From assembly GCF_000190735.1 (NCBI RefSeq), contig NC_015177.1, forward strand, positions 2,604,001 through 2,668,000: a DNA stretch of 64,000 nucleotides, written 5' to 3'. This document shows positions 26,223-38,367 of the stretch, piece after piece. This stretch comes from Pseudopedobacter saltans DSM 12145 (GTDB lineage: Bacteria; Bacteroidota; Bacteroidia; Sphingobacteriales; Sphingobacteriaceae). Numbering within the stretch: position 1 is the stretch's first letter; each line of letters opens with the position of its first letter. The translations under genes and the position numbers were made by a program. The notes under the pieces are model-generated. The model searched no databases and was not told where the DNA came from. It was given only the letters and a program-made list of their open reading frames with translations.

Positions 26223-26275
26223 TCTTTTAGACTAGTCCTTCAGTTTTTAATACTTCAATTGATAATTTTCCATTG

Positions 26276-26590
26276 TTATGCCTGTGCAGTTGGGCCTCCA
26301 AAATTAAAAGGCAGTTCAGGCTCATGGCCACTTCTCTCCTTAATCACCCCATTTACCATCTCAAACTTATTGACGTTATCTTCTAGAGCTCCTAATAATC
26401 GTTTAGCATGTTCTGGCGTGAGTACAATTCTGCTTTTCACCTTAGCTTTCGGAACTCCTGGCATCATTCTGATAAAGTCAATAACAAATTCAGAACTGGA
26501 ATGCGTTATGATTGCAAGATTAGAATAAATACCTTCCGCAATTTCCTCTGATAACTCTATATTAATTTGATTTTCGTTTTTCTCTTCCAT
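26276..26590 (-). CDS. DUF3467 family protein
   Basis: 104 residues. The central part INIELSEEIAEGIYSNLAII... SSEFVIDFIRMMPG... KVKSRIVLTPEHAKRLLGAL is the DUF3467 pattern, a small conserved cytosolic protein of unknown function found across Bacteroidota. The ends are polar and variable. In many Bacteroidota genomes it lies close to rpoC, as here (about 300 bases downstream in the same orientation, with tRNA-Thr between). That suggests, but does not prove, a link to transcription or translation. Confidence 0.85.
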   Translation of the reverse strand: MEEKNENQINIELSEEIAEGIYSNLAIITHSSSEFVIDFIRMMPGVPKAKVKSRIVLTPEHAKRLLGALEDNVNKFEMVNGVIKERSGHEPELPFNFGGPTAQA

Positions 26591-26690
26591 GACAACAGTA
26601 ATAAGATTCTATAAATTATAACTAAAGCACGAATATAAATGTTTTTAGAAAATTATAAAGCTTGAAGGAGTATTATTAAAAAAGGAAAAG

Positions 26691-26763
<73 letters not shown>

Positions 26764-26794
26764 TTTTCAAAGTAAACCTTTGTTTTTGGTGGTG

Positions 26795-26826
26795 CAATAT
26801 TAGGGAATATTCCAATGCTTGTCAAG
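26795..26826 (-). promoter_or_regulatory. Probable promoter of tRNA-Thr copy 1
   Basis: On the minus strand CTTG, 20 bases, then TAATATTG followed by CACCACC. It is a weaker version of the stable-RNA promoters seen elsewhere in the window. Confidence 0.45.
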
Positions 26827-26850
26827 TTATTTTTTAAAGATTTATATCAT

Positions 26851-26879
26851 AAAAAAACCCGCTTATTATTAAGCGGGTT
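26851..26879 (-). terminator. Terminator after rpoC
   Basis: AACCCGCTT/AAGCGGGTT, a 9-bp stem. On the minus strand it runs into TTTTTTT, and it starts 28 bases after the rpoC stop. Confidence 0.9.
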
Positions 26880-26906
26880 ATAAGTTTCTATATTTCAAAA
26901 GATTGA

Positions 26907-29900
26907 CTAAGCGTCAACTTCTTCTTTAGAAGCCATTAATTTATCGTACTCCTCTTGAGAACCTACAATAATTCTTTCGTAGTCTCTTAAACCAGTACCT
27001 GAAGGAATTAAGTGTCCAACAATTACGTTTTCTTTCAATCCTAATAAATCGTCACGTTTACCGGCGATAGCCGCCTCATTCAACACTTTCGTAGTTTCCT
27101 GGAAGGAAGCTGCAGAAATAAACGATTTAGTTCCCAAAGACGCTCTTGTAATACCTTGAAGCATTGGACTTGCAGTTGCAGGACGAGCCTCTCTTGCAGA
27201 CACCAATTTCAAATCTCTACGTTTCAACTGAGAGTTCTCATCACGTAATCTTCTTACAGAAATAATCTGTCCCGGTTTCAACACGTTAGAATCTCCCGGA
27301 TCTTCAACTACCATCTTATCGAAGATATTGTCATTCTCGATAGAGAAATCAAATCTGTCAACAGCTTCTTTTTCTAAGAATTTAGTATCACCAGCATCAT
27401 CAATCATTACTTTCTGCATCATTTGATGAACGATAGTCTCGAAATGCTTATCATTGATTTTCACACCTTGCAGACGGTAAACCTCTTGAATACCATTTAC
27501 TAGATACTCTTGTACTGCTGCAGGACCTTTGATAGCCAAAATATCACTTGGAGAAATAGCACCGTCAGATAAAGGCATACCCGCTTTGATGAAGTCATTA
27601 TCCTGAACAAGGATGTGTTTTGCAAGAGGTACTAAATACTTCTTAACTTGTCCATCTCTTGATTCGATAGTTACCTCTCGGTTACCACGTTTAACACCAC
27701 CTAAGGTCACAACACCATCAATCTCGGTTACTACAGCTGGATTCGAAGGATTTCTAGCCTCGAACAACTCAGTTACACGAGGTAAACCACCCGTAATATC
27801 TCGGGTTTTTCCAGTGGTACGAGGAATCTTAGCTAAGATTTCACCCATAACTACTTCATCTCCCTCTTCCACGATAACGTGTGCACCTACCGGGATGTTG
27901 TATTCTCTAACAGAACCACCTTTTTTGTCAACTATTTTAACAACAGGGTTCTTAGTTTTATCCCTTGTATCGATAATTACTTTTTCTCTGTGTCCAGTTT
28001 GTTCGTCAGACTCTTCACGGAAAGTTACACCTTCTATAATAGACTCATAAACAACTTTACCAGAGAATTCAGAAATAATTACCGCGTTATATGGATCCCA
28101 TGAACAAATTTTATCTCCTTTAGATACCTTAGCTCCTTCTTTTACGAATAAGTAAGAACCATAAGGAATATTGTTTGTCATGATCACCCTGTTCGTATTT
28201 GGATCTATGATTTTGAACTCACCAGAACGACCTAATACTACATCAACTTTTTCTTCTTCAGTTTGGTATTCAACCGATCTGATATTTTCAAATTCAATGA
28301 TACCATCAAATTTAGCCGTAATTTGAGATTCAGCTGCAATGTTAGATGCGGTACCACCGACGTGGAATGTACGAAGTGTTAACTGGGTACCAGGCTCACC
28401 GATAGATTGTGCTGCAATAACTCCTACTGCCTCACCTAACTGAACACGTTTACCAGACGCTAAGTTACGTCCATAACAAGATGCACAAACGCCTTTAGAA
28501 GACTCACAAGTTAATACCGAACGAATTTCGATACCTTCTAGCGGAGACTCCTCAATTTCTTTAGCAATCTCTTCTGTAATATCTTGATTAGCGGCCACCA
28601 ATAACTCATTAGTTACAGGGTGGTAAACATCATGTAAAGACGTACGTCCCAAAATTCTTTCGTACAACGGCTCTACAATATCCTCGTTATCTTTTAAAGC
28701 AGTAGTGAAGATACCTCTCAATGTACCACAATCCTCGTTATTAACAACCATATCTTGGGCAACATCATGTAAACGACGAGTTAAGTAACCCGCATCCGCC
28801 GTTTTTAATGCCGTATCCGCAAGACCTTTACGAGCACCGTGAGTAGAAATGAAGTACTCTAATACTGATAAACCTTCTTTAAAGTTAGATAAGATAGGGT
28901 TCTCAATAATCTCACCACCAGAACCTGATTTCTGAGGTTTCGCCATTAATCCCCTCATACCAGCTAACTGACGAATCTGCTCTTTAGAACCACGGGCTCC
29001 GGAATCCAACATCATATAAACTGAGTTAAATCCTTGGTTATCGTTAGACAATTGAGTCATTACGTGGTTCGTCAATCTGTTGTTGATACGAGTCCAGATA
29101 TCGATAATCTGATTATAACGCTCGTTGTTAGTGATGAAACCCATGTTATAGTTAGTCATTACCTCATCAACTTCTTCGCGAGCTTGTTCCAATAATGTAT
29201 GCTTCTCTACAGGAATGTTTACGTCTTTCAGATTGAAAGATAAACCTCCTTTGAATGCTGACTGGAATCCCATTGTTTTGATATCATCAAGGAACTGTGC
29301 AGCTCTTGCCATACCAGTTTCTTTAACAACAAAACCAATGATATCTCTTAAAGATTTCTTCGTCAATAAATCGTTGATATAACCTACCTCATCCGGAACT
29401 ACTTCGTTAAATAACACACGGCCTACTGTAGTTTCTATCATTTTACTAACGAAAGAACCATCTTTCTCCTTAACGTTAGCTTTTACTTTAATAAAAGCAT
29501 GAAGATCAATCTGTTTTTCATTAAATGCAATAATTACCTCTTCTGCAGAGTAGAAGGTAGAACCCTCACCTTTCACTACTCGAGACTCATCAGTTCTACG
29601 GCCTTTAGTCATATAATAAAGACCAAGAACCATGTCTTGAGAAGGTACGGTTACCGGAGTACCATTGGCAGGATTCAAGATATTATGTGCCGCCAACATC
29701 AAAATTTGGGCTTCCAAAACAGCTGCGTTACCAAGTGGAACGTGAACAGCCATCTGGTCACCGTCAAAGTCGGCGTTGAATGCAGTACATACTAATGGAT
29801 GTAATTGAATAGCCTTACCCTCAACCAATTTTGGCTGAAAAGCCTGGATACCCAAACGGTGAAGTGTAGGAGCCCTGTTCAGAAGAACCGGATGTCCTTT

Positions 29901-31190
29901 TAACACATTCTCCAAAATATCCCATACTAGCGGATCTTTTCTATCAACAATTTTCTTTGCAGATTTTACTGTTTTAACCACACCTCTTTCAATCATTTTA
30001 CGAATGATGAATGGCTTAAACAATTCAGCTGCCATATCTTTAGGTAAACCACACTCGTGAAGTTTCAATGTAGGACCTACCACGATAACCGAACGACCAG
30101 AATAGTCAACACGTTTACCTAATAAGTTCTGACGGAAACGACCTTGCTTACCTTTTAAAATATCTGATAAAGATTTTAATGCTCTGTTACCTTCAGTCTT
30201 AACGGCATTCACTTTTCTCGAGTTATCGAATAAAGAGTCAACCGCTTCTTGCAACATACGCTTCTCGTTACGTAAGATAACTTCCGGAGCCTTAATCTCC
30301 ATCAGTCTTTTCAAACGATTGTTACGGATGATAACACGACGGTAAAGATCATTCAAATCTGAAGTTGCAAAACGTCCACCCTCTAAAGGCACCAACGGAC
30401 GCAACTCCGGTGGAATAACCGGAACAATCTTAACGATCATCCACTCAGGATTATTCTCAATTCTTGATCTAGAACCACGGAAAGCTTCTACAACCTGTAA
30501 ACGTTTTAATGCTTCGTTCTTACGTTGTTGAGAAGTTTCGTTTGCTGCCTGGTGACGTAAGTCATAAGACAATTGATCCAAGTCTAAACGTCTCAATAAA
30601 TCCTCTAAAGCCTCAGCTCCCATTTTAGCAACAAATTTCTGAGGATCTTTGTCATCTAAATATTGGTTTTCTTTAGGTAATTTATCCAAAACATCCAGAT
30701 ACTCTTCTTCAGTTAAGAAATCCATATACTGAATTCCTTGCTCTTCCATAATACCAGATTGAATAACTACATAACGCTCGTAGTAGATAATCAAATCTAA
30801 TTTTTTTGTAGGAAGACCTAAAAGGTATCCGATTTTATTAGGTAATGATCTGAAATACCAGATGTGTGCAACAGGAACCACAAGGTTAATGTGTCCCATA
30901 CGCTCACGGCGTACTTTCTTTTCAGTTACCTCTACACCGCAACGGTCACAAACGATACCCTTATAACGGATTCTTTTGTATTTACCACAGTGACATTCGT
31001 AATCTTTTACCGGACCAAAAATACGCTCACAGAACAAACCATCTCTCTCTGGTTTATAAGTTCTGTAGTTAATTGTTTCTGGTTTCAGTACCTCACCACT
31101 TGATCTTTCCAGAATTGCTTCTGGAGAAGACAAACTGATAGTAATCGAGGTGAAATTACTTTTTATTTTATTATCCTTTTTGTAAGACAT
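26907..31190 (-). CDS. rpoC: DNA-directed RNA polymerase subunit beta'
   Basis: 1427 residues. Zinc-binding cysteines [18 protein letters not shown] lie near residues 66-86, and the catalytic Mg motif NADFDGDQ near residue 470. The second zinc cluster [13 protein letters not shown], the bridge/trigger region ([19 protein letters not shown]) and the C-terminal lobe follow. It assembles with RpoB, RpoA and RpoZ. The gene follows rpoB after an 86-base spacer with inverted repeats and ends in a strong terminator. Length agrees with the Bacteroidota form. Confidence 0.98.
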   Translation of the reverse strand: MSYKKDNKIKSNFTSITISLSSPEAILERSSGEVLKPETINYRTYKPERDGLFCERIFGPVKDYECHCGKYKRIRYKGIVCDRCGVEVTEKKVRRERMGHINLVVPVAHIWYFRSLPNKIGYLLGLPTKKLDLIIYYERYVVIQSGIMEEQGIQYMDFLTEEEYLDVLDKLPKENQYLDDKDPQKFVAKMGAEALEDLLRRLDLDQLSYDLRHQAANETSQQRKNEALKRLQVVEAFRGSRSRIENNPEWMIVKIVPVIPPELRPLVPLEGGRFATSDLNDLYRRVIIRNNRLKRLMEIKAPEVILRNEKRMLQEAVDSLFDNSRKVNAVKTEGNRALKSLSDILKGKQGRFRQNLLGKRVDYSGRSVIVVGPTLKLHECGLPKDMAAELFKPFIIRKMIERGVVKTVKSAKKIVDRKDPLVWDILENVLKGHPVLLNRAPTLHRLGIQAFQPKLVEGKAIQLHPLVCTAFNADFDGDQMAVHVPLGNAAVLEAQILMLAAHNILNPANGTPVTVPSQDMVLGLYYMTKGRRTDESRVVKGEGSTFYSAEEVIIAFNEKQIDLHAFIKVKANVKEKDGSFVSKMIETTVGRVLFNEVVPDEVGYINDLLTKKSLRDIIGFVVKETGMARAAQFLDDIKTMGFQSAFKGGLSFNLKDVNIPVEKHTLLEQAREEVDEVMTNYNMGFITNNERYNQIIDIWTRINNRLTNHVMTQLSNDNQGFNSVYMMLDSGARGSKEQIRQLAGMRGLMAKPQKSGSGGEIIENPILSNFKEGLSVLEYFISTHGARKGLADTALKTADAGYLTRRLHDVAQDMVVNNEDCGTLRGIFTTALKDNEDIVEPLYERILGRTSLHDVYHPVTNELLVAANQDITEEIAKEIEESPLEGIEIRSVLTCESSKGVCASCYGRNLASGKRVQLGEAVGVIAAQSIGEPGTQLTLRTFHVGGTASNIAAESQITAKFDGIIEFENIRSVEYQTEEEKVDVVLGRSGEFKIIDPNTNRVIMTNNIPYGSYLFVKEGAKVSKGDKICSWDPYNAVIISEFSGKVVYESIIEGVTFREESDEQTGHREKVIIDTRDKTKNPVVKIVDKKGGSVREYNIPVGAHVIVEEGDEVVMGEILAKIPRTTGKTRDITGGLPRVTELFEARNPSNPAVVTEIDGVVTLGGVKRGNREVTIESRDGQVKKYLVPLAKHILVQDNDFIKAGMPLSDGAISPSDILAIKGPAAVQEYLVNGIQEVYRLQGVKINDKHFETIVHQMMQKVMIDDAGDTKFLEKEAVDRFDFSIENDNIFDKMVVEDPGDSNVLKPGQIISVRRLRDENSQLKRRDLKLVSAREARPATASPMLQGITRASLGTKSFISAASFQETTKVLNEAAIAGKRDDLLGLKENVIVGHLIPSGTGLRDYERIIVGSQEEYDKLMASKEEVDA

Positions 31191-31215
31191 ATTCTTTCCT
31201 TAAGTTGAAAGTTAT

Positions 31216-31275
31216 AAGTTCAAAGTTGAAAGTAAAGTGTTAAGCTTTTAACTTTCAACTTTAAACCTTGAACTT
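31216..31275 (-). repeat. Inverted repeats in the rpoB-rpoC spacer
   Basis: AAGTTCAAAGTTGAAAGT at 31216-31233 faces ACTTTCAACTTT at 31251-31262 and TTGAACTT near 31269. Further AAGTTGAAAGTT copies lie on the rpoC side. It is AT-only and low in complexity, but the symmetry is clear. Confidence 0.6.
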
Positions 31276-31276
31276 A

Positions 31277-34200
31277 TTAGTCTAATGTTATATCTAATCC
31301 CAATCCTCTCAATTCGTGAACCAATACATTGAATGATTCTGGAACTCCAGGAGTTGGAAGGTTTTCACCTTTTACAATAGCCTCGTATGTTTTAGCTCTA
31401 CCTACAACGTCATCAGACTTAACGGTTAAGATTTCCTGAAGTATATTAGCAGCACCGAATGCTTCTAATGCCCAAACCTCCATCTCACCAAAACGTTGAC
31501 CACCGAATTGTGCTTTACCACCAAGAGGTTGTTGAGTAATCAATGAATAAGGACCGATAGAACGAGCATGCATCTTATCATCAACCATGTGTCCTAATTT
31601 CAACATGTAAATGATACCAACAGTAGTAGGCTGATCAAAACGCTCTCCGGTTAAACCATCATGTAGATATGTTCTTCCTGATTCTGGAATACCTGCTTTC
31701 TTGATATAATCTTCTACCTCTTCTTGTGAAGCACCATCGAAAATTGGAGTCGCAAATTTCAATCCTAATTCTTTACCAGCCCAACCTAAGATAGTTTCGT
31801 AAATCTGTCCAAGGTTCATACGAGAAGGTACCCCTAGTGGATTCAATACGATATCAACCGGTGTTCCGTCTGCTAAGAAAGGCATGTCCTCATCACGAAC
31901 GATACGCGCTACGATACCTTTATTACCGTGACGTCCCGCCATTTTATCCCCAACTTTTAGTTTACGTTTCTTAGCTACATAAACTTTAGCCATTTGTACG
32001 ATACCTGATGGAAGCTCATCTCCTACGCTGATAGCAAACTTATCTCTTCTATAAGCACCCAGCTCTTCATTAACCTTGATTCCATAGTTATGAAGTAAGG
32101 CTTTAATCAGCTCGTTCTTATCCTCATCAGTAGTCCATTTGGTTGGATTGATGTGGTTGTAATCAAGCTCCATCAATAGCTTTTGAGTAAATTTAACACC
32201 TTTAGCTATTAATAATTCCTTATACACATTATAAACGCCCTGAGAAGTTTTTCCATTAACAATGTTGAATAATTTATCAACTAAAGTCTCGCGTAACTCT
32301 CTTACAGCTTTTTCATGTTTTGCTTCTAACTTGTCTAATTGAGATTTTTCCTCTGCTTTAGAAGTTTTCTTAGCTCTCGAGAACAATTTAGTGTCAATAA
32401 CTACGCCGTTAATTGAAGGTGGAGTTTTTAAAGAAGCGTCTTTTACGTCACCTGCTTTATCTCCAAAGATTGCTCTTAATAGTTTCTCCTCTGGCGAAGG
32501 ATCTGATTCTCCCTTAGGAGTAATTTTACCTATTAAGATATCACCTTCTTTAACCTCTGCACCAACTCTGATAATTCCGTTCTCATCAAGATCTTTAGTA
32601 GCCTCTTCAGAAACGTTAGGAATATCTGGTGTTAATTCCTCTTCACCACGTTTGGTATCACGTACTTCCAATTCAAATTCTTCGATATGTACCGAAGTGA
32701 AGATATCCTGAGACACTACACGTTCAGAGATTACGATCGCATCCTCAAAGTTGTATCCCTGCCAAGGCATGAAAGCAACTTTTAAGTTTCTACCTAAAGC
32801 TAATTCTCCGTTTTCTGTAGCATAACCCTCACAAAGAACCTGACCTTTAACAACTCTTTCACCTTTTCTCACGATAGGTTTCAAGTTGATACAGGTACTC
32901 TGATTCGTTTTCTTAAACTTAATTAAGTTATATGTTTTAGACTCACCATCAAAAGAAACCAATTCATCGTCTTCGTTTCTGTCGTATTTAATAGTGATTT
33001 GATTTGCATCAACATACTCTACTATACCATTACCTTCCGCATTAATCAAAGTACGGGAGTCAGAGGCAACACGTCCTTCTAATCCAGTACCTACAATTGG
33101 AGCTTCAGGTCTTAATAAAGGAACAGCCTGACGCTGCATGTTAGATCCCATCAAAGCCCTGTTCGCATCATCATGCTCAAGGAAAGGAATCAACGATGCT
33201 GCAATAGAAGTAATCTGATTTGGAGAAACGTCCATATAATCTAACTTTTCAGGTTCGATTACCGGGAAGTCACCCTCATATCTTGCTTTTACTTTTTCAT
33301 CAATGAAGTTACCCTTATCATCGTACTGAGCATTAGCCTGAGCGATAGTTTTCGCATCTTCATCCTCAGCACTTAAGTAAATTACCGGCTCATTAACCGA
33401 AACTTTACCTTCTACTACTTTACGATACGGAGTTTCTATGAAACCTAAGTTATTAATCTTAGCATGTACACAAAGAGAAGAAATCAAACCGATGTTTGGA
33501 CCCTCTGGCGTTTCAATGGTACATAAACGACCGTAGTGCGTATAGTGAACGTCACGAACCTCGAAACCAGCTCTCTCTCTTGATAAACCACCAGGACCTA
33601 ACGCAGATAAACGGCGTTTGTGTGTAATCTCCGCTAATGGATTCGTTTGATCCATAAATTGAGATAACTGATTAGTTCCAAAGAAAGAATTGATTACTGA
33701 AGATAAAGTACGGGCGTTAATCAAGTCCGTAGGTGTAAATACTTCGTTATCGCGAATGTTCATACGCTCGCGAATAGTTCTTGCCATACGAGACAGACCT
33801 ACTCCGAATTGAGCATACAACTGTTCACCCACAGTACGTACACGACGGTTAGATAAGTGATCGATATCATCCACCTCTTCTTTAGAGTTGATTAATTTGA
33901 TCAGATATTTAACAATCGCAATAATATCCTCTTTAGTTAGAACTTTTGTCTCCTCTGGAGTATCTAACTGTAATTTCCTATTAATTCTGTAACGACCAAC
34001 ATCACCTAAATCATAACGTTTGTCAGAGAAGAATAATCTATCGATAATACCTCTCGCTGTTTCCTCATCAGGTGGTTCTGCGTTACGCAATTGACGGTAG
34101 ATATGCTCAACCGCTTCTTTTGCAGAGTTAGACGTATCTTTCTGCAAAGTATTATAAATGATAGTATAGTCTCCGCTGTTGCTATCTTCTTTTGATAAAA

Positions 34201-35077
34201 TCAAAGTTTTAACACCAGCATCAACAATCATATCAATATGATCATCTTCTAAGATTGTCTCTCTTTCAAGGATAATTTCATTTCTATCAATAGAAACTAC
34301 TTCACCTGTATCCTCATCCACGAAATCCTCTACCCATTTTTTAAGAACCCTGGCAGCTAACTTACGTCCTACATATTTTTTAAGACCCGACTTGCTAACT
34401 TTAACTTCATCAGCCAAATCAAAAATTTCTAAGATATCTTTATCAGCGTCATAGCCAATTGCTCTTAGTAACGTAGTAACCGGAAACTTTTTCTTACGAT
34501 CGATATATGCATACATCACGTTATTAACGTCTGTAGCAAATTCAATCCAGGATCCCTTGAAAGGAATAACACGAGCCGAATAAAGCTTCGTTCCGTTTGT
34601 ATGTCTGCTTACACCGAAGAACACACCTGGAGAACGATGTAATTGAGATACAATAACACGCTCAGCTCCATTAATTACAAACGTTCCTTTAGGAGTCATA
34701 TAAGGAATTGTACCTAAATAAACATCCTGAACGATTGTCTCGAAATCTTCATGCTCCTCATCGTTACATGATAAACGTAACTTAGCTTTTAAAGGAACAC
34801 TGTAAGTTAGTCCACGCTCGATACATTCTTGAATGTCGTATCTAGGTGGATCAATAAAATAATCTAAAAATTCTAAAACGAAAATGTTTCTTGAATCTGA
34901 GATTGGGAAGTTTTCAGCGAATACTTGAAATAATCCTTCTGTGTGACGATTATCTGATGTAGTTTCTAACTGAAAGAATTCCTTGAACGATTGGATTTGC
35001 ACATCCAGAAAATCAGGATAATCAATTACGTGTTTGCTTTGCGCAAAATTGATCCTTTGATTGTTTTTGTTTGCCAA
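31277..35077 (-). CDS. rpoB: DNA-directed RNA polymerase subunit beta
   Basis: 1266 residues. It contains the rifampicin-binding region ([26 protein letters not shown]), the [17 protein letters not shown] segment, the catalytic-centre contacts ([12 protein letters not shown]) and the C-terminal [20 protein letters not shown]. The rif region shows the usual sensitive residues (Q, D, H, R, S in place). It is co-oriented with rplL upstream, separated by a strong stem-loop, and followed by rpoC. Bacteroidota RpoB is slightly shorter than that of E. coli, as here. Confidence 0.98.
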   Translation of the reverse strand: MANKNNQRINFAQSKHVIDYPDFLDVQIQSFKEFFQLETTSDNRHTEGLFQVFAENFPISDSRNIFVLEFLDYFIDPPRYDIQECIERGLTYSVPLKAKLRLSCNDEEHEDFETIVQDVYLGTIPYMTPKGTFVINGAERVIVSQLHRSPGVFFGVSRHTNGTKLYSARVIPFKGSWIEFATDVNNVMYAYIDRKKKFPVTTLLRAIGYDADKDILEIFDLADEVKVSKSGLKKYVGRKLAARVLKKWVEDFVDEDTGEVVSIDRNEIILERETILEDDHIDMIVDAGVKTLILSKEDSNSGDYTIIYNTLQKDTSNSAKEAVEHIYRQLRNAEPPDEETARGIIDRLFFSDKRYDLGDVGRYRINRKLQLDTPEETKVLTKEDIIAIVKYLIKLINSKEEVDDIDHLSNRRVRTVGEQLYAQFGVGLSRMARTIRERMNIRDNEVFTPTDLINARTLSSVINSFFGTNQLSQFMDQTNPLAEITHKRRLSALGPGGLSRERAGFEVRDVHYTHYGRLCTIETPEGPNIGLISSLCVHAKINNLGFIETPYRKVVEGKVSVNEPVIYLSAEDEDAKTIAQANAQYDDKGNFIDEKVKARYEGDFPVIEPEKLDYMDVSPNQITSIAASLIPFLEHDDANRALMGSNMQRQAVPLLRPEAPIVGTGLEGRVASDSRTLINAEGNGIVEYVDANQITIKYDRNEDDELVSFDGESKTYNLIKFKKTNQSTCINLKPIVRKGERVVKGQVLCEGYATENGELALGRNLKVAFMPWQGYNFEDAIVISERVVSQDIFTSVHIEEFELEVRDTKRGEEELTPDIPNVSEEATKDLDENGIIRVGAEVKEGDILIGKITPKGESDPSPEEKLLRAIFGDKAGDVKDASLKTPPSINGVVIDTKLFSRAKKTSKAEEKSQLDKLEAKHEKAVRELRETLVDKLFNIVNGKTSQGVYNVYKELLIAKGVKFTQKLLMELDYNHINPTKWTTDEDKNELIKALLHNYGIKVNEELGAYRRDKFAISVGDELPSGIVQMAKVYVAKKRKLKVGDKMAGRHGNKGIVARIVRDEDMPFLADGTPVDIVLNPLGVPSRMNLGQIYETILGWAGKELGLKFATPIFDGASQEEVEDYIKKAGIPESGRTYLHDGLTGERFDQPTTVGIIYMLKLGHMVDDKMHARSIGPYSLITQQPLGGKAQFGGQRFGEMEVWALEAFGAANILQEILTVKSDDVVGRAKTYEAIVKGENLPTPGVPESFNVLVHELRGLGLDITLD

Positions 35078-35139
35078 GGGTCTAAAATTTTAGTTTAAAA
35101 ACTGAAAATTCGATTATCGTTGCTATAACGGTAATGAAA

Positions 35140-35196
35140 GGTGTATACACCAAAAGCCTAAGACTCCATACCCAAAAGGGTGGAGTCTAAGGCTAT
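35140..35196 (-). promoter_or_regulatory. Stem-loop and palindrome between rplL and rpoB (attenuator-like)
   Basis: AGCCTAAGACTCCA at 35155-35168 pairs with TGGAGTCTAAGGCT at 35181-35194 (13 of 14 pairs). A CCC-AAAA-GGG lies in the apical part and TTTT follows on the minus strand. A perfect 12-base palindrome GGTGTATACACC at 35140-35151 follows at once. This fits partial termination between ribosomal protein and polymerase genes. Confidence 0.75.
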
Positions 35197-35215
35197 ATTC
35201 TTGAGGTATTGGAGA

Positions 35216-35593
35216 TTACTTAATCTCAACAACAGCTCCTGCTTCTTCTAATTGTTTTTTAAGAGCTTCTGCTTCGTCTTTAGCAACACCAGCTTTTAAT
35301 TCTTTAGGTGCACCGTCAACTAGGTCTTTAGCTTCTTTTAAACCTAAACCAGTTAAGTCTTTAACTAATTTAACTACTGCTAATTTCTGACCACCAGCTT
35401 CTTTTAAGATTACATCAAAAGAAGTTTTCTCTTCTGCAGCAGCAGCTTCGCCACCAGCAGCAGGAGCAGCAACTGCAACTGCAGCAGCAGCAGGCTCGAT
35501 ACCATACTCATCTTTTAAGATTTGAGCTAATTCATTAACTTCTTTAACTGTTAAGTTTACTAGTTGTTCAGCAAACGCTTTTAAATCTGCCAT
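35216..35593 (-). CDS. rplL: 50S ribosomal protein L7/L12
   Basis: 125 residues. The N-terminal dimerisation helix ([23 protein letters not shown]), an Ala-rich hinge (residues 35-55) and the C-terminal factor-binding domain ending in [15 protein letters not shown], with [19 protein letters not shown], are all present. It forms the ribosomal stalk with L10 and recruits GTPase factors. It is the last ribosomal gene before rpoB, behind rplJ by 56 bases. Confidence 0.98.
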   Translation of the reverse strand: MADLKAFAEQLVNLTVKEVNELAQILKDEYGIEPAAAAVAVAAPAAGGEAAAAEEKTSFDVILKEAGGQKLAVVKLVKDLTGLGLKEAKDLVDGAPKELKAGVAKDEAEALKKQLEEAGAVVEIK

Positions 35594-35649
35594 TATATTT
35601 TAATTTAAAAATTACTATTTAATTTATTCCGAATTTATAGGTATTCGAA

Positions 35650-36168
35650 TTAACCTCTTTCTTGTAATGTTTTGACAATTCCTGCCAATTTGTTTCCACC
35701 AGACTGTAAGCCAGAAATAACATTCTTAGCTGGAGACTGAAGCAATCCAATGATATCCCCAATAAGCTCTTCTCTAGATTTAAGACTAGCTAAAGTAGCT
35801 AACTGATTATCTCCAATGAATGCTGTTGAATCAATATATGCTGCTTTTAAAACTGGTTTATCTCCCTGTTTTCTCAATGCTTGGATAAGCTTCGCAGGTG
35901 CACTTCCAGTAATAGAGAACATGATTGATGACGCTCCTTTAAGCGCATCGAACAAAGGTGCTACATCTCCATCAATTTGCTCTAAAGCTTTCTTGATTAA
36001 AGTGTTTTTTACAACTTGCATACCTATGTTGTTCTCAAAACATTTACGGCGAATATTATTGATTTTTTCAACTGTTAATTCAGAAGTATCAGTAATATAA
36101 AAATTACCATACTCTTTCATTTGTTCAGCTAAAGCAGAAACAACTTCGTGTTTTTCTTCTTTTCTCAT
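35650..36168 (-). CDS. rplJ: 50S ribosomal protein L10
   Basis: 172 residues. The L10 N-terminal rRNA-binding domain (EKHEVVSALAEQMKEYGNFYITDTS, VVKNTLIKKAL) and the C-terminal helix that carries L7/L12 dimers are present. In many bacteria L10-L7/L12 represses its own mRNA leader. The gene follows rplA after four bases and is probably coupled to it. Confidence 0.96.
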   Translation of the reverse strand: MRKEEKHEVVSALAEQMKEYGNFYITDTSELTVEKINNIRRKCFENNIGMQVVKNTLIKKALEQIDGDVAPLFDALKGASSIMFSITGSAPAKLIQALRKQGDKPVLKAAYIDSTAFIGDNQLATLASLKSREELIGDIIGLLQSPAKNVISGLQSGGNKLAGIVKTLQERG

Positions 36169-36172
36169 AATA

Positions 36173-36871
36173 TTATATTCCCGCTACTGATTTAGTTTCA
36201 ACTTCGATTCCAGGAGACATAGTTGAAGAGATGTGAATACTCTTGAAATATGTTCCTTTTGCAGCTGAAGGCTTCAATTTTGAAATTGTTTGAAGAACCT
36301 CCAAAGCATTCTCATAAATCTTTTCAGCAGGGAAAGAGACTTTACCAACTGAGCAGTGAATGATACCTGTTTTATCAACTTTAAAGTCGATTTTTCCACC
36401 TTTTACATCCGTAACAGCTTGTCCAACATTAGGAGTTACTGTCCCTGATTTAGGATTTGGCATCAAGTTTCTTGGACCTAATACACGACCCAATTTACCA
36501 ACTTTAGCCATACAGCTAGGTGTAGTAATAATGATGTCGACGTCTGTCCAACCACCCTCAATCTTAGCAATATACTCATCTAACCCAACGTAATCAGCAC
36601 CAGCAGCTTTAGCTTCTTCTTCTTTATCAGGAGTAACTAAGGCTAACACACGTACTGTTTTACCGGTACCATGAGGTAAAGTTGCAATACCACGAACCAT
36701 TTGATTGGCCTTACGTGGATCTACTCCTAAACGAACATCAATATCTACCGATGCATCAAATTTAGTCGTAGTGATATCTTTTACCAAGGCTGCTGCATCC
36801 TTAAGGGAATAAGCTTTACCAGCGTCAAGTTTGGAAAGAGCCGTTTTTTGATTTTTTGTTAATCTAGCCAC
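36173..36871 (-). CDS. rplA: 50S ribosomal protein L1
   Basis: 232 residues with the L1 fold: [36 protein letters not shown], the central [24 protein letters not shown] block, and [20 protein letters not shown] at the end. It binds the mobile L1 stalk of 23S rRNA. In other bacteria it represses the rplK-rplA mRNA. It lies 21 bases after rplK. Confidence 0.97.
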   Translation of the reverse strand: MARLTKNQKTALSKLDAGKAYSLKDAAALVKDITTTKFDASVDIDVRLGVDPRKANQMVRGIATLPHGTGKTVRVLALVTPDKEEEAKAAGADYVGLDEYIAKIEGGWTDVDIIITTPSCMAKVGKLGRVLGPRNLMPNPKSGTVTPNVGQAVTDVKGGKIDFKVDKTGIIHCSVGKVSFPAEKIYENALEVLQTISKLKPSAAKGTYFKSIHISSTMSPGIEVETKSVAGI

Positions 36872-36892
36872 TATCTTAAACTTAATTTTTAA

Positions 36893-37336
36893 TTAATTGT
36901 TCCAAGGAGCATTTCCTGTAACGTTAATACCCATACTGCGAGCAGTACCTGCAACCATTCTCATAGCCGCTTCTACTGTAAACGCATTTAAATCTGGCAT
37001 TTTATCTTTTGCAATCTCTTCTACTTGTTCCCAAGTAACGCTTGCAACCTTTTTACGGTTAGGCTCCGCAGATCCACTTTTAATTTTAGTAACTTCCATT
37101 AACTGAATAGCCACCGGTGGAGTCTTGATGATAAAGTCAAAAGATTTATCAGCATAAACAGTAATAACAACCGGAAGAACCTTACCAGGTTTATCCTGAG
37201 TACGAGCGTTGAATTGTTTACAGAACTCCATGATGTTAACACCCTTAGCACCTAATGCAGGTCCTACTGGTGGAGATGGGTTTGCCGCACCTCCTTTAAT
37301 CTGTAATTTGATTAACGCACTGACTTCTTTTGCCAT
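36893..37336 (-). CDS. rplK: 50S ribosomal protein L11
   Basis: 147 residues. The N-terminal domain has the proline-rich [15 protein letters not shown], and the C-terminal rRNA-binding domain ends in [11 protein letters not shown]11 shapes the GTPase-associated centre and is needed for RelA activation during stringent response in other bacteria. A 127-base spacer separates it from nusG. Confidence 0.97.
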   Translation of the reverse strand: MAKEVSALIKLQIKGGAANPSPPVGPALGAKGVNIMEFCKQFNARTQDKPGKVLPVVITVYADKSFDFIIKTPPVAIQLMEVTKIKSGSAEPNRKKVASVTWEQVEEIAKDKMPDLNAFTVEAAMRMVAGTARSMGINVTGNAPWNN

Positions 37337-37463
37337 TTTCTATTTATTTATTTCTCAACGTTAATTAATGTGGAAGCATTCTTTTGTTGAGCTCATATCC
37401 AATTGTGATTCTCGTAAACACACAAAATCAGAGTTCGTTTGCTGAAGCTCTGACATGATTTGT

Positions 37464-38027
37464 TTATTCCTTTTCTACTTGCATGTAGTTTAACTCAAGA
37501 GGTGTCTTTCTTCCAAAAATCTTTACCATAACCTTGAGTTTCTTTTTCTCTTCATTAACTTCTTCGATAACTCCCGAAAACCCATTGAAAGGACCATCCA
37601 TAACTTTTACGTTTTCTCCAACGTAATAAGGTATATTCATCATCTCTCCCTGCTCAGTCATTTCATCCACTTTACCTAAAATTCTGTTAACCTCAGCTGG
37701 TCTAAGTGGAACGGCATTCCCATCTTTATCTCCTAAGAAACCAATAACACTATTCAAATTCTTGATAATCAATTCTAGTTCAGCATTTAAAGCTGCTTCA
37801 ACCAAAACATAACCAGGATAATAGTTTCTTTCTTTAGCTATTTTTTTACCATCCCTCATTTGATAGTACTTCTCCATAGGGATTAATACCTGAGGAACTA
37901 AATGATTCAATTCTAGACGACTTATCTCAGCATCAATATACTGCTTTACCTTCTTCTCTTTGCCGCTTACAGCCCTAACCACATACCATTTTAACTGATC
38001 GTTCATTTCTCTAGATTGATTATGCAA
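37464..38027 (-). CDS. nusG: Transcription termination/antitermination protein NusG
   Basis: 187 residues. The N-terminal NGN domain ([30 protein letters not shown]) and a C-terminal KOW domain ([21 protein letters not shown]) are present. It binds RNA polymerase and links it to Rho or ribosomal protein S10. The start at 38027 overlaps secE by eight bases; a second in-frame ATG at 38006 ([10 protein letters not shown]) would begin closer to the NGN domain and is also possible. Confidence 0.95.
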   Translation of the reverse strand: MHNQSREMNDQLKWYVVRAVSGKEKKVKQYIDAEISRLELNHLVPQVLIPMEKYYQMRDGKKIAKERNYYPGYVLVEAALNAELELIIKNLNSVIGFLGDKDGNAVPLRPAEVNRILGKVDEMTEQGEMMNIPYYVGENVKVMDGPFNGFSGVIEEVNEEKKKLKVMVKIFGRKTPLELNYMQVEKE

Positions 38028-38214
38028 AAGATTTGTAGATTAATTTGATTAAATTACCCGCAGATTCATCCATTGCAAATACAATTAGCGCGATAATTAA
38101 AGCCGCAACTAATGTAATTACTGCACTATTTTGCAACTCAGACCAAGTAGGCCAAGTTACCTTTTCTTTTAACTCTGTAAAAGATTCTTTGATATATTCT
38201 GCAAAATTAGCCAT
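38020..38214 (-). CDS. secE: Preprotein translocase subunit SecE
   Basis: 64 residues, the short SecE form. The amphipathic helix [22 protein letters not shown] with the conserved WPTW segment comes first. One membrane helix ([19 protein letters not shown]) follows. It clamps SecY in the SecYEG channel. It lies between tRNA-Trp and nusG, the classical tuf-secE-nusG order. Confidence 0.95.
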   Translation of the reverse strand: MANFAEYIKESFTELKEKVTWPTWSELQNSAVITLVAALIIALIVFAMDESAGNLIKLIYKSFA

Positions 38215-38236
38215 CTATATTCTTTGCTTTCTTTAG

Positions 38237-38307
38237 CACGGGCACCAGGACTCGAACCCAGACCAAAGGTTTTGGAGACCTTCGTTCTACCTTTAAACTA
38301 TGCCCGT
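38237..38307 (-). tRNA. tRNA-Trp (anticodon CCA)
   Basis: 71-base cloverleaf between tuf and secE. Anticodon arm AAGGT-CTCCAAA-ACCTT; acceptor ACGGGCA/TGCCCGT. Confidence 0.95.
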
Positions 38308-38312
38308 TTATT

Positions 38313-38343
38313 AAAAAGAGCCACAAAAGTAGCTCTTTTTTTT
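38313..38343 (-). terminator. Hairpin between tuf and tRNA-Trp
   Basis: AAAGAGC/GCTCTTT, a 7-bp stem with A and T runs on both sides. It lies about 25 bases after the tuf stop. It is probably a partial terminator that lets some transcripts reach tRNA-Trp, secE and nusG. Confidence 0.65.
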
Positions 38344-38367
38344 ATATTCTCAAAACTTAATTTGAAA

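Noticed and set aside
26259..26528. Plus-strand frame opposite the DUF3467 gene
   Set aside because: It is a mirror frame of the recognised DUF3467 coding sequence.
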